Part shown: positions 46,184 through 55,318 of the stretch, one piece after another
Layout of the letters: the number at the start of each line of letters is the position of its first letter
Numbering within the stretch: position 1 is the stretch's first letter
Source of the DNA: Aquimonas sp964586455
Lineage (GTDB): Bacteria > Pseudomonadota > Gammaproteobacteria > Xanthomonadales > Xanthomonadaceae
Assembly: GCA_964586455.1 (NCBI GenBank)
Contig: CAZPHV010000013.1
Location: 1 to 64,000 of the forward strand
Direction: 5' to 3'
Length of the DNA stretch: 64,000 bases
The notes under the pieces: generated by a model
Seen by the model: the letters and a program-made list of their open reading frames with translations, nothing else
Database searches by the model: none
What the model was told of the DNA's origin: nothing
Translations under genes and position numbers: made by a program

Positions 46184-47743
46184 ATGAGCGCCGCCTTCGG
46201 CCGTGTCGCCGCGCTGCGCGGGGCGCTGATGATGACCGGCTCGACCTATGCCGTGTACGTGCTGGGCCTGGTGGTCAGCGCCTTGATCGCGCGCGATCTG
46301 GGTCCGGAGTCGTTCGGCCACTACGCCTACCTGGTGTGGCTGTCCGGCATGCTCGGCATCATCGCCAACAACGGCCTCACTACCACCGGTATCCGCTTCG
46401 TGTCGGAGTCGCTGGGCCGCGACGACCGCGAAGGCGCCGCGCGCGTGCAGGGCTGGCTGTGGCGGCGCCAGCTGCTGTGCCTGGCAGCGGTGGCGCTGCT
46501 GTATGCCGCGTCCCTGCCCTTCGTTGAACGCAGCGGCTGGCAGCAGGAGCAGCTGCTGCTGTTCACCGCGTTGGCCATCCTGAGCATGAGCGGCAAGAGC
46601 CTGTTCATCTTCTACATCTCGATGGCGAAGGGCCACGGCCGCTTCGACATCGAAGCCGGCATCACCGTGGCGCTCGGTCTACTGAATGCGCTGGCGGTAG
46701 CCGTGCTGTTCTGGCGCGGCGCCTCGCTGCTGGCCTATCTGTTGGTGTTCACCGCGACCGGGCTGGTTTTTGGTCTGCTCGGCTTCCTCGGCGCACACCG
46801 CGCCGGCGTACGCGGCAGCGGCACGGCACCACGGCCCGAGCTGCTGGCGCGCCTGCGCCCGCACCTGTACTGGACCGTCGCGCTGGTGATCGCGGCCGCC
46901 CTGGGCAACAAGTCAGTTGAAACCTACCTGCTGAACCTGTTCACCGGCGCGGCTGCAGTCGGCTTCTTCGCGATCGCCGCGGCCCTGACCCGCGGCGGTA
47001 TCGATCTGCTGTCTTCGGGCCTGTCCAGCGTGCTGATGCCGATGATGGCGCACGCCTACGGTGCGCACGGGCTGCAGCAGGTCAACCGGGTGCTCGGCAA
47101 TGCAGTGCGCATCTTCCTGTTCTTCGGTCTACTTCTCGCGGGCAGCGCGGCACTGGCGGCCGACCTCGCGGTGCTGCTGCTGTACGGCAGCGATTACGCG
47201 CCCGTGGCCGAGGTATTCCGCTGGATGGTCATCGTCGGCGGCCTCAGCCTGAGCGAAGGCGCGTTCGGCGCGCTGCTTTCGACCACCGACCACCAGCGCC
47301 TGCGCGCGCTGATCGCCGCGACCTCGATCCTGCTGACGATCGGTTTGGCACTGTGGTGGATCCCGCAGTACGGGCTGATGGGCGCGGTCGCCGCGCACGC
47401 CGCTTCGCGCCTGCTGCTGATGGGCGTGCTGGTGCTCGGCAGCCGGCTCGCGCTGGGCCTGCGTCTGCCCTGGCGTGAACTGTCGCGGCTGGCCTTGGCC
47501 GCGCTGCTGGCGGCGCTGCCGGTGGTGGCGATCGCCCTGCACACGTCCGACCCCTGGCTGCGCTTCGGCGCTGGCGTGCTATACGCAGTTGTATTCGTCA
47601 GCGCCACCTTGTTGCTGCGGGCCTGGCGCAGCGAAGACGCCGAAACCCTGTACGAGGCCCTGGCCAGACTGCCGCGCCTGCGCGCGCTGCTGGGCCCGCG
47701 CTTGCAACGCTGGAGCCAGCGCATGCGCGAGCGTGAAGCATGA
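46184..47743 (+). CDS. Polysaccharide flippase (Wzx/MATE-like)
   Basis: 519 residues with about 14 hydrophobic segments spread along the length, including RDLGPESFGHYAYLVWLSGMLGIIANNG near residue 38, a pattern shared by O-antigen and exopolysaccharide flippases. It moves lipid-linked repeat units across the inner membrane. It is followed, 133 bases later, by the polysaccharide deacetylase. Confidence 0.88.
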   Translation: MSAAFGRVAALRGALMMTGSTYAVYVLGLVVSALIARDLGPESFGHYAYLVWLSGMLGIIANNGLTTTGIRFVSESLGRDDREGAARVQGWLWRRQLLCLAAVALLYAASLPFVERSGWQQEQLLLFTALAILSMSGKSLFIFYISMAKGHGRFDIEAGITVALGLLNALAVAVLFWRGASLLAYLLVFTATGLVFGLLGFLGAHRAGVRGSGTAPRPELLARLRPHLYWTVALVIAAALGNKSVETYLLNLFTGAAAVGFFAIAAALTRGGIDLLSSGLSSVLMPMMAHAYGAHGLQQVNRVLGNAVRIFLFFGLLLAGSAALAADLAVLLLYGSDYAPVAEVFRWMVIVGGLSLSEGAFGALLSTTDHQRLRALIAATSILLTIGLALWWIPQYGLMGAVAAHAASRLLLMGVLVLGSRLALGLRLPWRELSRLALAALLAALPVVAIALHTSDPWLRFGAGVLYAVVFVSATLLLRAWRSEDAETLYEALARLPRLRALLGPRLQRWSQRMREREA

Positions 47744-47876
47744 GCACGCGGTGCGATCCGATGCGCGACATCGCGCGCGGCCGCGTCTCAACAACACCGC
47801 GGTGCGCGTGCGCGCCCGCTTCCACGGGGCCGCTGCGCGGACCCCACACACAGCGGACTCTGAGGGGAGATACCGC

Positions 47877-48869
47877 ATGAGAAAACGACAGTTGCTGGCC
47901 AAAGCCCTGAAACACAGCGGTGCCTTGGCGGTACTGCGAATGGTCTACCGCCCGCGCGGGCTGCTGTGCCTGAACTACCACCGTATCGCCAGCCGCCTGC
48001 CCAGCTACTGCGACCCCGGCGTGATCAGCGCCAGCGCCGAAGACTTCGCCGCCCAGATCCGTTTTCTGAAACGCAATGCCGACCTGATCACCCCCGACCA
48101 GATCGAAGACGCGCGCCGCAGCCGCGGCCGCTTCGTGCTGGTGACCTTCGACGACGGCTACAGCGACAACTACCACTCGGCCTTCAAGGTGCTGCGCGCC
48201 GAGAACGCCTGCGCAACCTTCTTCATCGCCACCGGCTACATCGACAACCCGCGTCTGCCCTGGTGGGACGCCATCACCGCCCTGATCGACAGCACGCAGG
48301 CGCGCCAGCTTGAGCTTCCCGAGTTCGATATCGCGCCGCTGGACTTGAGCCCGGAGGCCCGCCCTGAAGCCGTGCGCAGCCTGCTGCGACTGTACAAGCG
48401 CCTATCCGGCGAACGCGCACTGATCCTGCTACAGCGCCTGACCGAACTGCCGGGCGCAGTTCAGCCGCCCGCGCAGGAACAATGGATGAGCTGGGACATG
48501 CTGCGCGACATGCAGGCCCACGGCATGCACATCGGCGGCCACACCATGCACCACCCGGTGCTGTCGCGGCTGCCGATCGAAGACCAGCGCGAAGAAATCC
48601 AAGGCTGCGCCGCGCGACTGCAGGCAGAACTGGGCCGCCCGATGCTCGCCTTCGCCTACCCGGTCGGCAACCGCGATTGCTTCAACGCCGACACCCGCAG
48701 CGTGCTGAGCGAAGCCGGCGTGCGCTATGCCTTCTCGTACTACGGGGGGTTTCAGGGGATGGAAACGGGGGACGACTACGACATCCGGCGCGAGCCGATT
48801 GAGCCGTATGTGGCGCCGGCACTGTTTGAGGGGATTTTTGGGTTGCCGCGGGTGTTTTGTACGGGGTGA
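47877..48869 (+). CDS. Polysaccharide deacetylase (NodB family)
   Basis: 330 residues from the ATG with a strong ribosome-binding site (GAGGGGAG). The NodB motifs are present: TFDDGY at residues 90-95 (catalytic Asp), then HTMHH near 220 (metal-binding histidines) and FAYPVGN. It removes acetyl groups from N- or O-acetylated polysaccharides. In exosortase A clusters a deacetylase of this type is a standard member. The longer upstream frame overlaps the flippase in a different frame and is not used. Last gene of the polysaccharide cluster. Confidence 0.92.
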   Translation: MRKRQLLAKALKHSGALAVLRMVYRPRGLLCLNYHRIASRLPSYCDPGVISASAEDFAAQIRFLKRNADLITPDQIEDARRSRGRFVLVTFDDGYSDNYHSAFKVLRAENACATFFIATGYIDNPRLPWWDAITALIDSTQARQLELPEFDIAPLDLSPEARPEAVRSLLRLYKRLSGERALILLQRLTELPGAVQPPAQEQWMSWDMLRDMQAHGMHIGGHTMHHPVLSRLPIEDQREEIQGCAARLQAELGRPMLAFAYPVGNRDCFNADTRSVLSEAGVRYAFSYYGGFQGMETGDDYDIRREPIEPYVAPALFEGIFGLPRVFCTG

Positions 48870-48982
48870 GGGGGCTTCTTCGCTCACTCAGGCTAGCAAC
48901 GAGCCCTAACGCCCGATGCTGTTGGGTAGGAGTTCTCTTACCCCTGTTCGAGGCGATCTCCGACTGCCAATCTTCACGGCCC

Positions 48983-49006
48983 GGCGCGACAATTTTCCGT
49001 CGCGCC
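48983..49006. promoter_or_regulatory. Hairpin upstream of the RHS gene
   Basis: A perfect eight-base stem (GGCGCGAC / GTCGCGCC) and an eight-base AT-rich loop, 47 bases upstream of the RHS start. Could be a terminator for the upstream deacetylase or an element of the RHS promoter; no U-tract. Confidence 0.35.
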
Positions 49007-49052
49007 CGACCGCATTCGATCTCTCATCCCTTGGCGTTTCCGTGAGCCCCCT

Positions 49053-52000
49053 ATGACCCCAGCACTGCGCGTCATCTCCTCGCTGCGCTCCGCGCTTGTC
49101 CTTTCTTGCCTTGCCGTGAGCTTCACCGCCGGCACGCTGGCGGCGCAGGAAGGTGAGCCGATCCGTCCGCTTGAGGAGGATCCCGAGCGCCTCGAAGCGC
49201 TGTTGTCGACGGCCAAGAAGCCTTGGGAGGACTACGACAAGCACCTGCAGTCGCGCAAAGCGCTGGCGTCCCACGGCCCCGATCTGTTCGGCGACAACGT
49301 CAACCTCTACAACGGCGCTCTGTCCTTTTCGGTCACGGACATCAGCCTGCCCGGCAACTCCAGCTTGCCGGTTGCGCTCACCCGCACCTTCAGTGTCGGC
49401 GCCTACCCATCCGCCAATCCCATGGTGCTCGGCAAACCCATGGACGGTGCCTTCGGGGACTGGGAGCTCGACATTCCCAGAATTGAGGGGGTGTACGGCC
49501 CCACCTGGGCAGCCAACCGCTGTTCGCGACCGACCCCAGGGCCGGCATACGCCGGCGGCACCGAATACACCGACCTCGACTACTGGCAAGGCCTTCAGGC
49601 CCAGATGCCAGGCGGTGGCGAATTGCTGGTGGCGGACACCGGCTCACCCGAGCCCACCGACGGAACCTCCTGGGACTTCGTCACAGCGGGGTTCACCTAC
49701 GTCCGATGCATCAATCTCCCTGCTACCTCGAACGCCACGGGCGAAGGCTTCGAGGCCCTGACCGCCGACGGCACGAAGTACATCTTCGGGCACATGGCGC
49801 AGACCTTCGAGACGCCGTTGGCCAGCCCGATGAACATCGGCTCCAGCGGCAGCGGCAGCCTGATGCGGAAGCGCAACGCGCTCTACGTCACCCGAATCAC
49901 AGACCGTTTCGGACACCGGGTGGACTACACCTACGTCCCCGGGCAAACGGCGACGAGCCCGGTCCGGCTGCAGTACATCACAGCCAGCGACGGTCGGCAG
50001 ATCAGCGTCACGTACACCAACGGGCGCATCACCTCGGCCACGGCCCACGGCCGGACGTGGGTCTATGGGTACGACCGGACCACCTTCCAGAATGCGTCTC
50101 TGACCAGCGTTCTCCAGCCCGACGACAGCCTGTGGCAATTGAACCTGCGCGCCCTGTCGACCGCCGAGATCGAGTACAGCCAAGACGACGGGGCGCGAGA
50201 CTGCAGCACTTCGGGGTTTCCGCTTGGCCAGACCTCGGTGCAGGGCAGCGTGACGCACCCTGCCGGCGCAACCGGCACCTTCGTTGTGGCGCCGAACCTG
50301 CACGGTCGCAGCAACGTGTCGCGCATCTGCGTGAATTGGGAAAGCCCGACCAACAATCCGAACAACGATGTCGCATTGATCCCAAACCAAGCATGGGTCT
50401 ATGCGATCTCAAGCAAGACGGTCACCGGGCCGGGGCTGGACACCGCAGCACCGGGCACTTCGCCTGTCCCACTGCGTTGGAACTACAGTTTCGGCGCCTC
50501 CGTGAGCTGGGCCTGCGCAAACGACAACAACGGCCTTCCATTCACCACCGCCTCGTGTCCGGCCACGATTCAACCGCTGTGCACAAGCGACAGTTGTGCG
50601 GGAACCGCCACGGCCATCGTCAGCGGCCCCAGTAATGACTGGCGCCGCTACACCTTCGGCAACAGCTATCGCTATGACGAGGGCCTGCTTCGCAAGGTCG
50701 AGCACGGAACCGATCCCAGCAACATCCTCCACATCGAAACAACCACTTATCAGCTGGCCCAAAGTGGCCAGCCGTACGTGCTTCCACGCGGACGCAGCCT
50801 GCCCGCGCGCGGCGATGGTTTCATCAGCGAGCAGCCGCGGCCGCGCACCCAGCACACGACCATTCGCGAGTTCGACTCGTTCACCTGGACGGGAAGTCAG
50901 TTCGACGCCTTCGCACGCCCCACCCAGGTGACCCGCTCCAGCAGCCTTGGCTACAGCCGCACCGAGGCCCTGACTTACCACGACAACACCACGCGCTGGG
51001 TTCTGGGCCAGCTGCAGAAAACGCAAGTGGGCAGCACGGTTCCGCAGGAAACCACCTTCGATAGCACCACCGCGCTGCCCACCCACAACTACGCCTTCGG
51101 CAAGCTGCAGTCCCGGCGCACCTATCACACCGACGTGGACCAGGCCGGCCTGGTGCACGAGCTGTACGACGGCGGCAACGTCAACAAGATCACGCTGAGC
51201 AACTACAAGCGCGGCATCCCCCGCAGCGTGTCCCTTCCGACCAGCGCGAGCATGGCTGCCGAGGTCAATGATCTCGGCGAGATCACGCAGGTCACGGACG
51301 CGACCGGTGCAGCAACGGGCTACGCCTACGACCAGGGCGGCCGCATCAGCCAGATCACGCCGCCGGGTCAGGACGTGCAAGCCTGGCTGGCGACATCGAT
51401 CGTCTACGCACCGGTCAACGCGGTGGAGTACGGCCTGGCCGCCGGCCATTGGCGCCGCATCGAAACCACCGGCAGTCGCCGACACGAAACCTTCTACGAC
51501 GCACTCTGGCGCCCCGTGCTGACGCGTCAAGCCAGCACCGACGGCAGCGTCGGCAGTCGCTCCGTGCGCCGGCATTTCGATCACGAGGGGCGCGAGGTGT
51601 TTGCGTCCTACCCGGTCGACACGCTCAACGTGCCGGCGAGCGACACCCTCACTGCGCTGACGCAGGGTTTGAGCACCCGCCGAGATGTGCTGGGCCGCGT
51701 CACCGGCACCACCCAGGATTCCGAACTAGGCCAGCTCACCACCAGCACCCGCTACCAGACGCCGCTGACGACCGTCTTTACTGACGCGAGAAACTTCAGC
51801 ACCACCACGACCTACCAGGCCTTCGACCAGCCAACACACGACGCGCCGCTGGTGATCAGCGCCCCCGAGGGGCTCACCACCACCTACACCCGCGATGTCT
51901 TCGGCAAGCCGATCACGCTGACCCGCAGCGGCAGCTTCACGCCGGCCGGCGCACAGGCCGAATCGCTGAGCCTGCAGCGGCGCTACGTCTATGACGTCCA

Positions 52001-54137
52001 CCAGCGCCTGTGCAAGACGATCGAGCCCGATGCCGGCATCACCGTCTGGGACTACGACGCAGCAGGCAATGTCGCCTGGCGAGCCACCGCCCAGAACGCG
52101 TTGACAGCGCCACAGGATTGCCAGCACGGCGCTGTCGGCACTGCCAACCGCAGCGTGCATCACTATGACGCGCTCAGCCGGCTGCTCTTTATCGACCACC
52201 CGACGAGTACCGACGATGTCGGCTACACCTACGAGCCCGATGGCGCCTTGGCCAGCGCGACGGTGGGCGTACTGAATGCACAGGCTACCGACTGGACCAC
52301 CACCCGCAATCGCTGGACCTACACCTACAACCGTCGACGTCTGCTCGAGTCCGAGACGCTACAGGTTCTGCCCGAGAACAAGAGCTTCGCCCTCGATTGG
52401 TCCTACAACACCCGCGGCGACCTGGCCGGCCTGATCTACCCCAGCGGCCTCAACCTGGACTTCAACCCCAACGCCTACGGTGAGCCCCGCCAGGCGGGTA
52501 CGTTCGCGACCGCGGCGAGCTACCACCCCAGCGGTCGTGTGGTTGGATTCAGCTACGGCAACGGCGTCACCCGCGCCCTGACGCTCAACAGCCGCCAACT
52601 GCCGCAGCGCATCCACGATCAGCAGCTCGGCATGCCGGTGCTCGACCACACCCTGACCTATGATTCGGTCGGCAACCTGAAGTCGATCGGCGACGGCGTA
52701 CCCGGCGGGCTGGAAAGCCGCACCCTGAACTACGACGGCCGCAACCGTCTGACTTCGATCACGGCCAGCCCGCAGGGCAACGAGAGCTACGTCTACGACC
52801 CCCTCGACAACGTCCGGCAAACGGTCCAAGGCGGAACCGACCGTCGCTTCCACTACGCACCGGTCACCCAGCGCCTGGAGTGGATCCGCACGCCCGCCGG
52901 CCAGAACCTGTTCGGCTACCAGTGGAACGACCGCGGCGAGCTGACCCGGCGCTCGCAGTTCACCGCCGGCACCCAGCCGGTCACGCCCCCCACGCTCTTT
53001 CGGAGTGGCTTCGAGAACGCGCTGATCGAATCCCCCACCGAGTTCCAGTTCGATCGCGCCAGCCGGATGACGAGCAGCCACAGCGGGCAAATCACCTACC
53101 TCTACGACGCCCACGGTCGGCGAGTGCGCTCAAGCCAAGCACTCTTCGGCAGCCGCTACGAGGTCTACAGCCGAGGCGGGCAGCTGCTGCACATCGAGGA
53201 CGGCCCGGCCAACCTCCGACACGACTATGTCCAGCTGGGCGGGCAGCTGGTGGCCGAGCGTCAGCAGCCGGTCGGCGGCGGCACTGCCAGCGTCAGCTAC
53301 CTGCACAGCGATCTGCTGGGCAGCCTGAGCGTGAAGACGGCCAACCAGGGCTCCGTCGTCTACCGCTCGCGCTACCAGGCCTTTGGCGCCCCCTACGACA
53401 GCTGGCGCGACGGGCCGGGCTACACCAAGCACGTGATGGACTCGGTCAGCCAGCTGGTCTACATGCAGCAGCGCTACTATGATCCGGCAACGCTGCGCTT
53501 CATCAGCACCGATCCCGTCAGCGCTGATCCGCTGAATTTCAATCGGTATTGGTATGCAAATAACAACCCCTATACCTATGTGGATCCGGATGGAAGGCAG
53601 GCCAGTAGATTTATAACGACTCCGGCCCCGACGATTGCGCCGCCGGGGTACGCTGGTGCCGGCTACTCAGACGAATATCGGCCTCGCGGGCAGTTGGAGC
53701 GAGCGCTCAATCTGCTTTCGCCGATAGCTCTTTCGATATATGCTGACCCGGCAGGATTTATCGCCGCCCAGATCTCTGAATCAACCAGTGAAGCCGAAAT
53801 TCCTGAGGGCGCCGGAACGGCTGAAAGTGACTACGGTTGCATTTATTGTGTCGATGGCGAAAATACAAAATCAGGGGATGACTACATTGGATCCGCTGAC
53901 GACCTTTCAAAGAGAGCCAGAGACAGTTCGGACGGGCGAGATCGAAGGGGCGCTGCTATTGTGGGCGCATATCCAAAAAACGACCGCGAAGCCCGACAGA
54001 ATGCCGAGCAGCAGGCAATGAACGATCGAGGTGGTGTTGACGCTCTTGACAACAAGAGAAATGAGGTTCGAGAAAATCGGTGGAGTGATCGCGGAATTTC
54101 CCAGCCTCTGATAGGAACTAGAATTAGAAGACCGTGA
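49053..54137 (+). CDS. RHS/YD-repeat polymorphic toxin with a GIY-YIG nuclease tip
   Basis: 1694 residues. A signal peptide (hydrophobic about 12-30, cleavage near LAA-QEG) starts the protein, so it is exported by Sec rather than loaded on a type VI spike; no PAAR or VgrG part is seen. YD/RHS repeats fill the centre, for example YDAHGRRVR and YDPLDNVRQTV. The RHS core ends with RYYDPATLRFISTDPVSAD and DPDGR (residue 1515), where such proteins self-cleave. The remaining 179 residues are the toxin tip: CIY at 1596-1598, YIG at 1611-1613, Arg 1621, Glu 1652 and Asn 1667 match the GIY-YIG nuclease active site. Base composition drops in the tip, as in horizontally acquired tips. The tip is expected to cut DNA in target cells. 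Confidence 0.88.
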   Translation: MTPALRVISSLRSALVLSCLAVSFTAGTLAAQEGEPIRPLEEDPERLEALLSTAKKPWEDYDKHLQSRKALASHGPDLFGDNVNLYNGALSFSVTDISLPGNSSLPVALTRTFSVGAYPSANPMVLGKPMDGAFGDWELDIPRIEGVYGPTWAANRCSRPTPGPAYAGGTEYTDLDYWQGLQAQMPGGGELLVADTGSPEPTDGTSWDFVTAGFTYVRCINLPATSNATGEGFEALTADGTKYIFGHMAQTFETPLASPMNIGSSGSGSLMRKRNALYVTRITDRFGHRVDYTYVPGQTATSPVRLQYITASDGRQISVTYTNGRITSATAHGRTWVYGYDRTTFQNASLTSVLQPDDSLWQLNLRALSTAEIEYSQDDGARDCSTSGFPLGQTSVQGSVTHPAGATGTFVVAPNLHGRSNVSRICVNWESPTNNPNNDVALIPNQAWVYAISSKTVTGPGLDTAAPGTSPVPLRWNYSFGASVSWACANDNNGLPFTTASCPATIQPLCTSDSCAGTATAIVSGPSNDWRRYTFGNSYRYDEGLLRKVEHGTDPSNILHIETTTYQLAQSGQPYVLPRGRSLPARGDGFISEQPRPRTQHTTIREFDSFTWTGSQFDAFARPTQVTRSSSLGYSRTEALTYHDNTTRWVLGQLQKTQVGSTVPQETTFDSTTALPTHNYAFGKLQSRRTYHTDVDQAGLVHELYDGGNVNKITLSNYKRGIPRSVSLPTSASMAAEVNDLGEITQVTDATGAATGYAYDQGGRISQITPPGQDVQAWLATSIVYAPVNAVEYGLAAGHWRRIETTGSRRHETFYDALWRPVLTRQASTDGSVGSRSVRRHFDHEGREVFASYPVDTLNVPASDTLTALTQGLSTRRDVLGRVTGTTQDSELGQLTTSTRYQTPLTTVFTDARNFSTTTTYQAFDQPTHDAPLVISAPEGLTTTYTRDVFGKPITLTRSGSFTPAGAQAESLSLQRRYVYDVHQRLCKTIEPDAGITVWDYDAAGNVAWRATAQNALTAPQDCQHGAVGTANRSVHHYDALSRLLFIDHPTSTDDVGYTYEPDGALASATVGVLNAQATDWTTTRNRWTYTYNRRRLLESETLQVLPENKSFALDWSYNTRGDLAGLIYPSGLNLDFNPNAYGEPRQAGTFATAASYHPSGRVVGFSYGNGVTRALTLNSRQLPQRIHDQQLGMPVLDHTLTYDSVGNLKSIGDGVPGGLESRTLNYDGRNRLTSITASPQGNESYVYDPLDNVRQTVQGGTDRRFHYAPVTQRLEWIRTPAGQNLFGYQWNDRGELTRRSQFTAGTQPVTPPTLFRSGFENALIESPTEFQFDRASRMTSSHSGQITYLYDAHGRRVRSSQALFGSRYEVYSRGGQLLHIEDGPANLRHDYVQLGGQLVAERQQPVGGGTASVSYLHSDLLGSLSVKTANQGSVVYRSRYQAFGAPYDSWRDGPGYTKHVMDSVSQLVYMQQRYYDPATLRFISTDPVSADPLNFNRYWYANNNPYTYVDPDGRQASRFITTPAPTIAPPGYAGAGYSDEYRPRGQLERALNLLSPIALSIYADPAGFIAAQISESTSEAEIPEGAGTAESDYGCIYCVDGENTKSGDDYIGSADDLSKRARDSSDGRDRRGAAIVGAYPKNDREARQNAEQQAMNDRGGVDALDNKRNEVRENRWSDRGISQPLIGTRIRRP
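52627..53597 (+). repeat. RHS core direct repeat, copy A (971 bp)
   Basis: Matches 55312-56282 with the same spacing throughout and no net insertion or deletion. The encoded peptides differ at about 20 of 323 positions. The repeat starts within the RHS core and ends exactly at the last codon before the toxin tip (DPDGR). Confidence 0.92.
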
Positions 54138-54505
54138 TTCAAAAAACTGTCTATTCGTTATTTTCGGAGGTCCATTTCTTTGAAGGAGCGGCTTGAGAAA
54201 CGAGATACTGGTTGCTTCGGGACGCAGCATCTCAGTAATCGGCGCCTTCTGGAAACTCGCTTCCTGGCCAGCGCCTAACCTCAGTAGCGGTTACACGACT
54301 ACGCCTGCGGAGCCATAAAGCCAAGGCCGCGCCGCGTGCATTGACTCCCAAACAAGCCCGAGGCGTGTAAAACGAGTCCCAGCCCGCTGTCTTGAAGGGC
54401 GAGCGATACCAGTCAATGAGGGTCAAAGCTAATAAGGTCTCGCTTTCTCGACCTGTCCGTTAGTCACCCGATTTTTACGTGGCGCGAAGTTCTGGAGAAA
54501 CACCG
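54138..54505. other. Post-tip region, no supported gene
   Basis: About 370 bases. A GTG overlapping the toxin stop (GTGA) opens a 20-codon frame (54134-54196) that could be a relic of the original immunity gene. No longer frame with a ribosome-binding site is seen, and I could not assign a family to the short minus-strand frame at 54232-54426. Confidence 0.35.
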
Positions 54506-54850
54506 ATGCAAGAGAGAAAGATTCCCCCCGCCGCGATGGAAGACCCTAATTCTGTCGAGATGCTTAGGGTTTGGATTGCTCAAAGATCCTTGCATTGCTC
54601 TATGAAGGTTGGCATGTACTCAGAGAGCACAAAAATTCCTGAAGCTCACGCTTGGGGGACGATCTTGGCGGACGTAGCGAGGCACCTTTCTAGGGCGCTT
54701 CAAGAGAAGTACGGGACGCCACCTGAGGACACTGAACAAGCTGTTCTAACAGCGTTCGCCAGAGAAATGGGTTCGCCTACAACTCCACTTTCCGGTAGGT
54801 TCTTGAAGTCAGGTTCGGACTCCAGTGGTTCAGCCGATGCGGGAGAATGA
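54506..54850 (+). CDS. DUF5076-like protein, candidate immunity partner
   Basis: 114 residues from the ATG at 54506, which has a GGAG ribosome-binding site eight bases upstream; a GTG nine codons earlier is less likely. Sequence EMLRVWIAQRSLHCSMKVGMY, then HAWGTILADVARHLSRALQ, resembles DUF5076, a small soluble family of unknown function; this match is from memory and not certain. It lies 368 bases after the RHS gene, where an immunity gene is expected. Its C-terminus (from about residue 80) is Ser- and Gly-rich and looks disordered. A 16-base tandem duplication covers its stop codon. Confidence 0.65.
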   Translation: MQERKIPPAAMEDPNSVEMLRVWIAQRSLHCSMKVGMYSESTKIPEAHAWGTILADVARHLSRALQEKYGTPPEDTEQAVLTAFAREMGSPTTPLSGRFLKSGSDSSGSADAGE

Positions 54851-54874
54851 CGGGGTCAGAGAATGACGGGGTCA
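54843..54874. repeat. Tandem 16-base duplication at the DUF5076 stop
   Basis: Two perfect copies of GAGAATGACGGGGTCA. The first includes the stop codon of the preceding gene. The core GACGGGGTCA recurs in a related form (ACACGGGTCA) at 57419 and 57457, a type of sequence often found near REP-associated transposases; no transposase is seen. Confidence 0.8.
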
Positions 54875-54940
54875 GGGCTATCTTCGTAGCACCCAGTGCT
54901 GGAAGTCACCGCTCAATCGAGGCGCTCCGTCCGCCACAAG

Positions 54941-54976
54941 AGCAAAGCCCGCCGATTGGCGGGCTTTGCTGTTTCT
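54941..54976. terminator. Intrinsic terminator
   Basis: A perfect 13-base stem (AGCAAAGCCCGCC and its complement at 54958-54970) with a four-base loop, followed by GTTTCT on the plus strand and by CTCTTGT on the minus strand. It can serve the minus-strand XRE relic gene, which ends at 55028, and the plus-strand DUF5076 gene. Confidence 0.8.
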
Positions 54977-55027
54977 GCTTCCGAGTTCTGTCGGGCGGCT
55001 ACTGCATTCGCCCTACGTGTTTTCCTC

Positions 55028-55318
55028 TCAGCGCCCGCTCTGCGCCAGCAGCGAATCGAGCACTTCCACGATCAGGCGTTGCTTCGCCTTGGGTAGGTGT
55101 AGGGCCTGCAGGCGTTCGAGCTGCTGCTGCAGCTTGGGCGCGGGTCCGCGCTTCTTGGGTTTTGGGGCTTCGGCGACCAGCGCTTCGACGGTGACGCCGA
55201 GCGCCTGCGCGATCAGCGGCAGGGTCGAGACTTGGATACGCCGCCGCCCGACCTCGTAGGCGGTGATGGTCTGCTGGGACACGCCGAGAGTTTCGGCGAT
55301 CTGGACCTGGGTCGGCAT
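55028..55318 (-). pseudogene. XRE-type HTH regulator truncated by the RHS cassette
   Basis: The frame reads MPTQVQIAETLGVSQQTITAYEVGRRR and then a C-terminal tail PKAKQRLIVEVLDSLLAQ. This is the C-terminal two-thirds of an XRE helix-turn-helix repressor type common in Lysobacterales, whose proper start has about 15 more residues before TQVQ (a helix beginning with a GERIxxLRKxxGLT pattern). Those residues are replaced by the antisense of the RHS cassette beginning at 55312. The recognition helix (QQTITAYE) remains but helix 1 of the domain is lost, so the protein is unlikely to fold normally. Confidence 0.75.

Noticed and set aside
44874..46187. A 437-codon plus-strand frame opposite the glycosyltransferase
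   Set aside because: Composition is that of an antisense GC-rich shadow (Gln, Arg, Ala), while the minus-strand frame has full GT4 motifs.
54232..54426. 64-codon minus-strand frame after the RHS toxin
   Set aside because: No start signal and no recognisable family; low support as an immunity gene.
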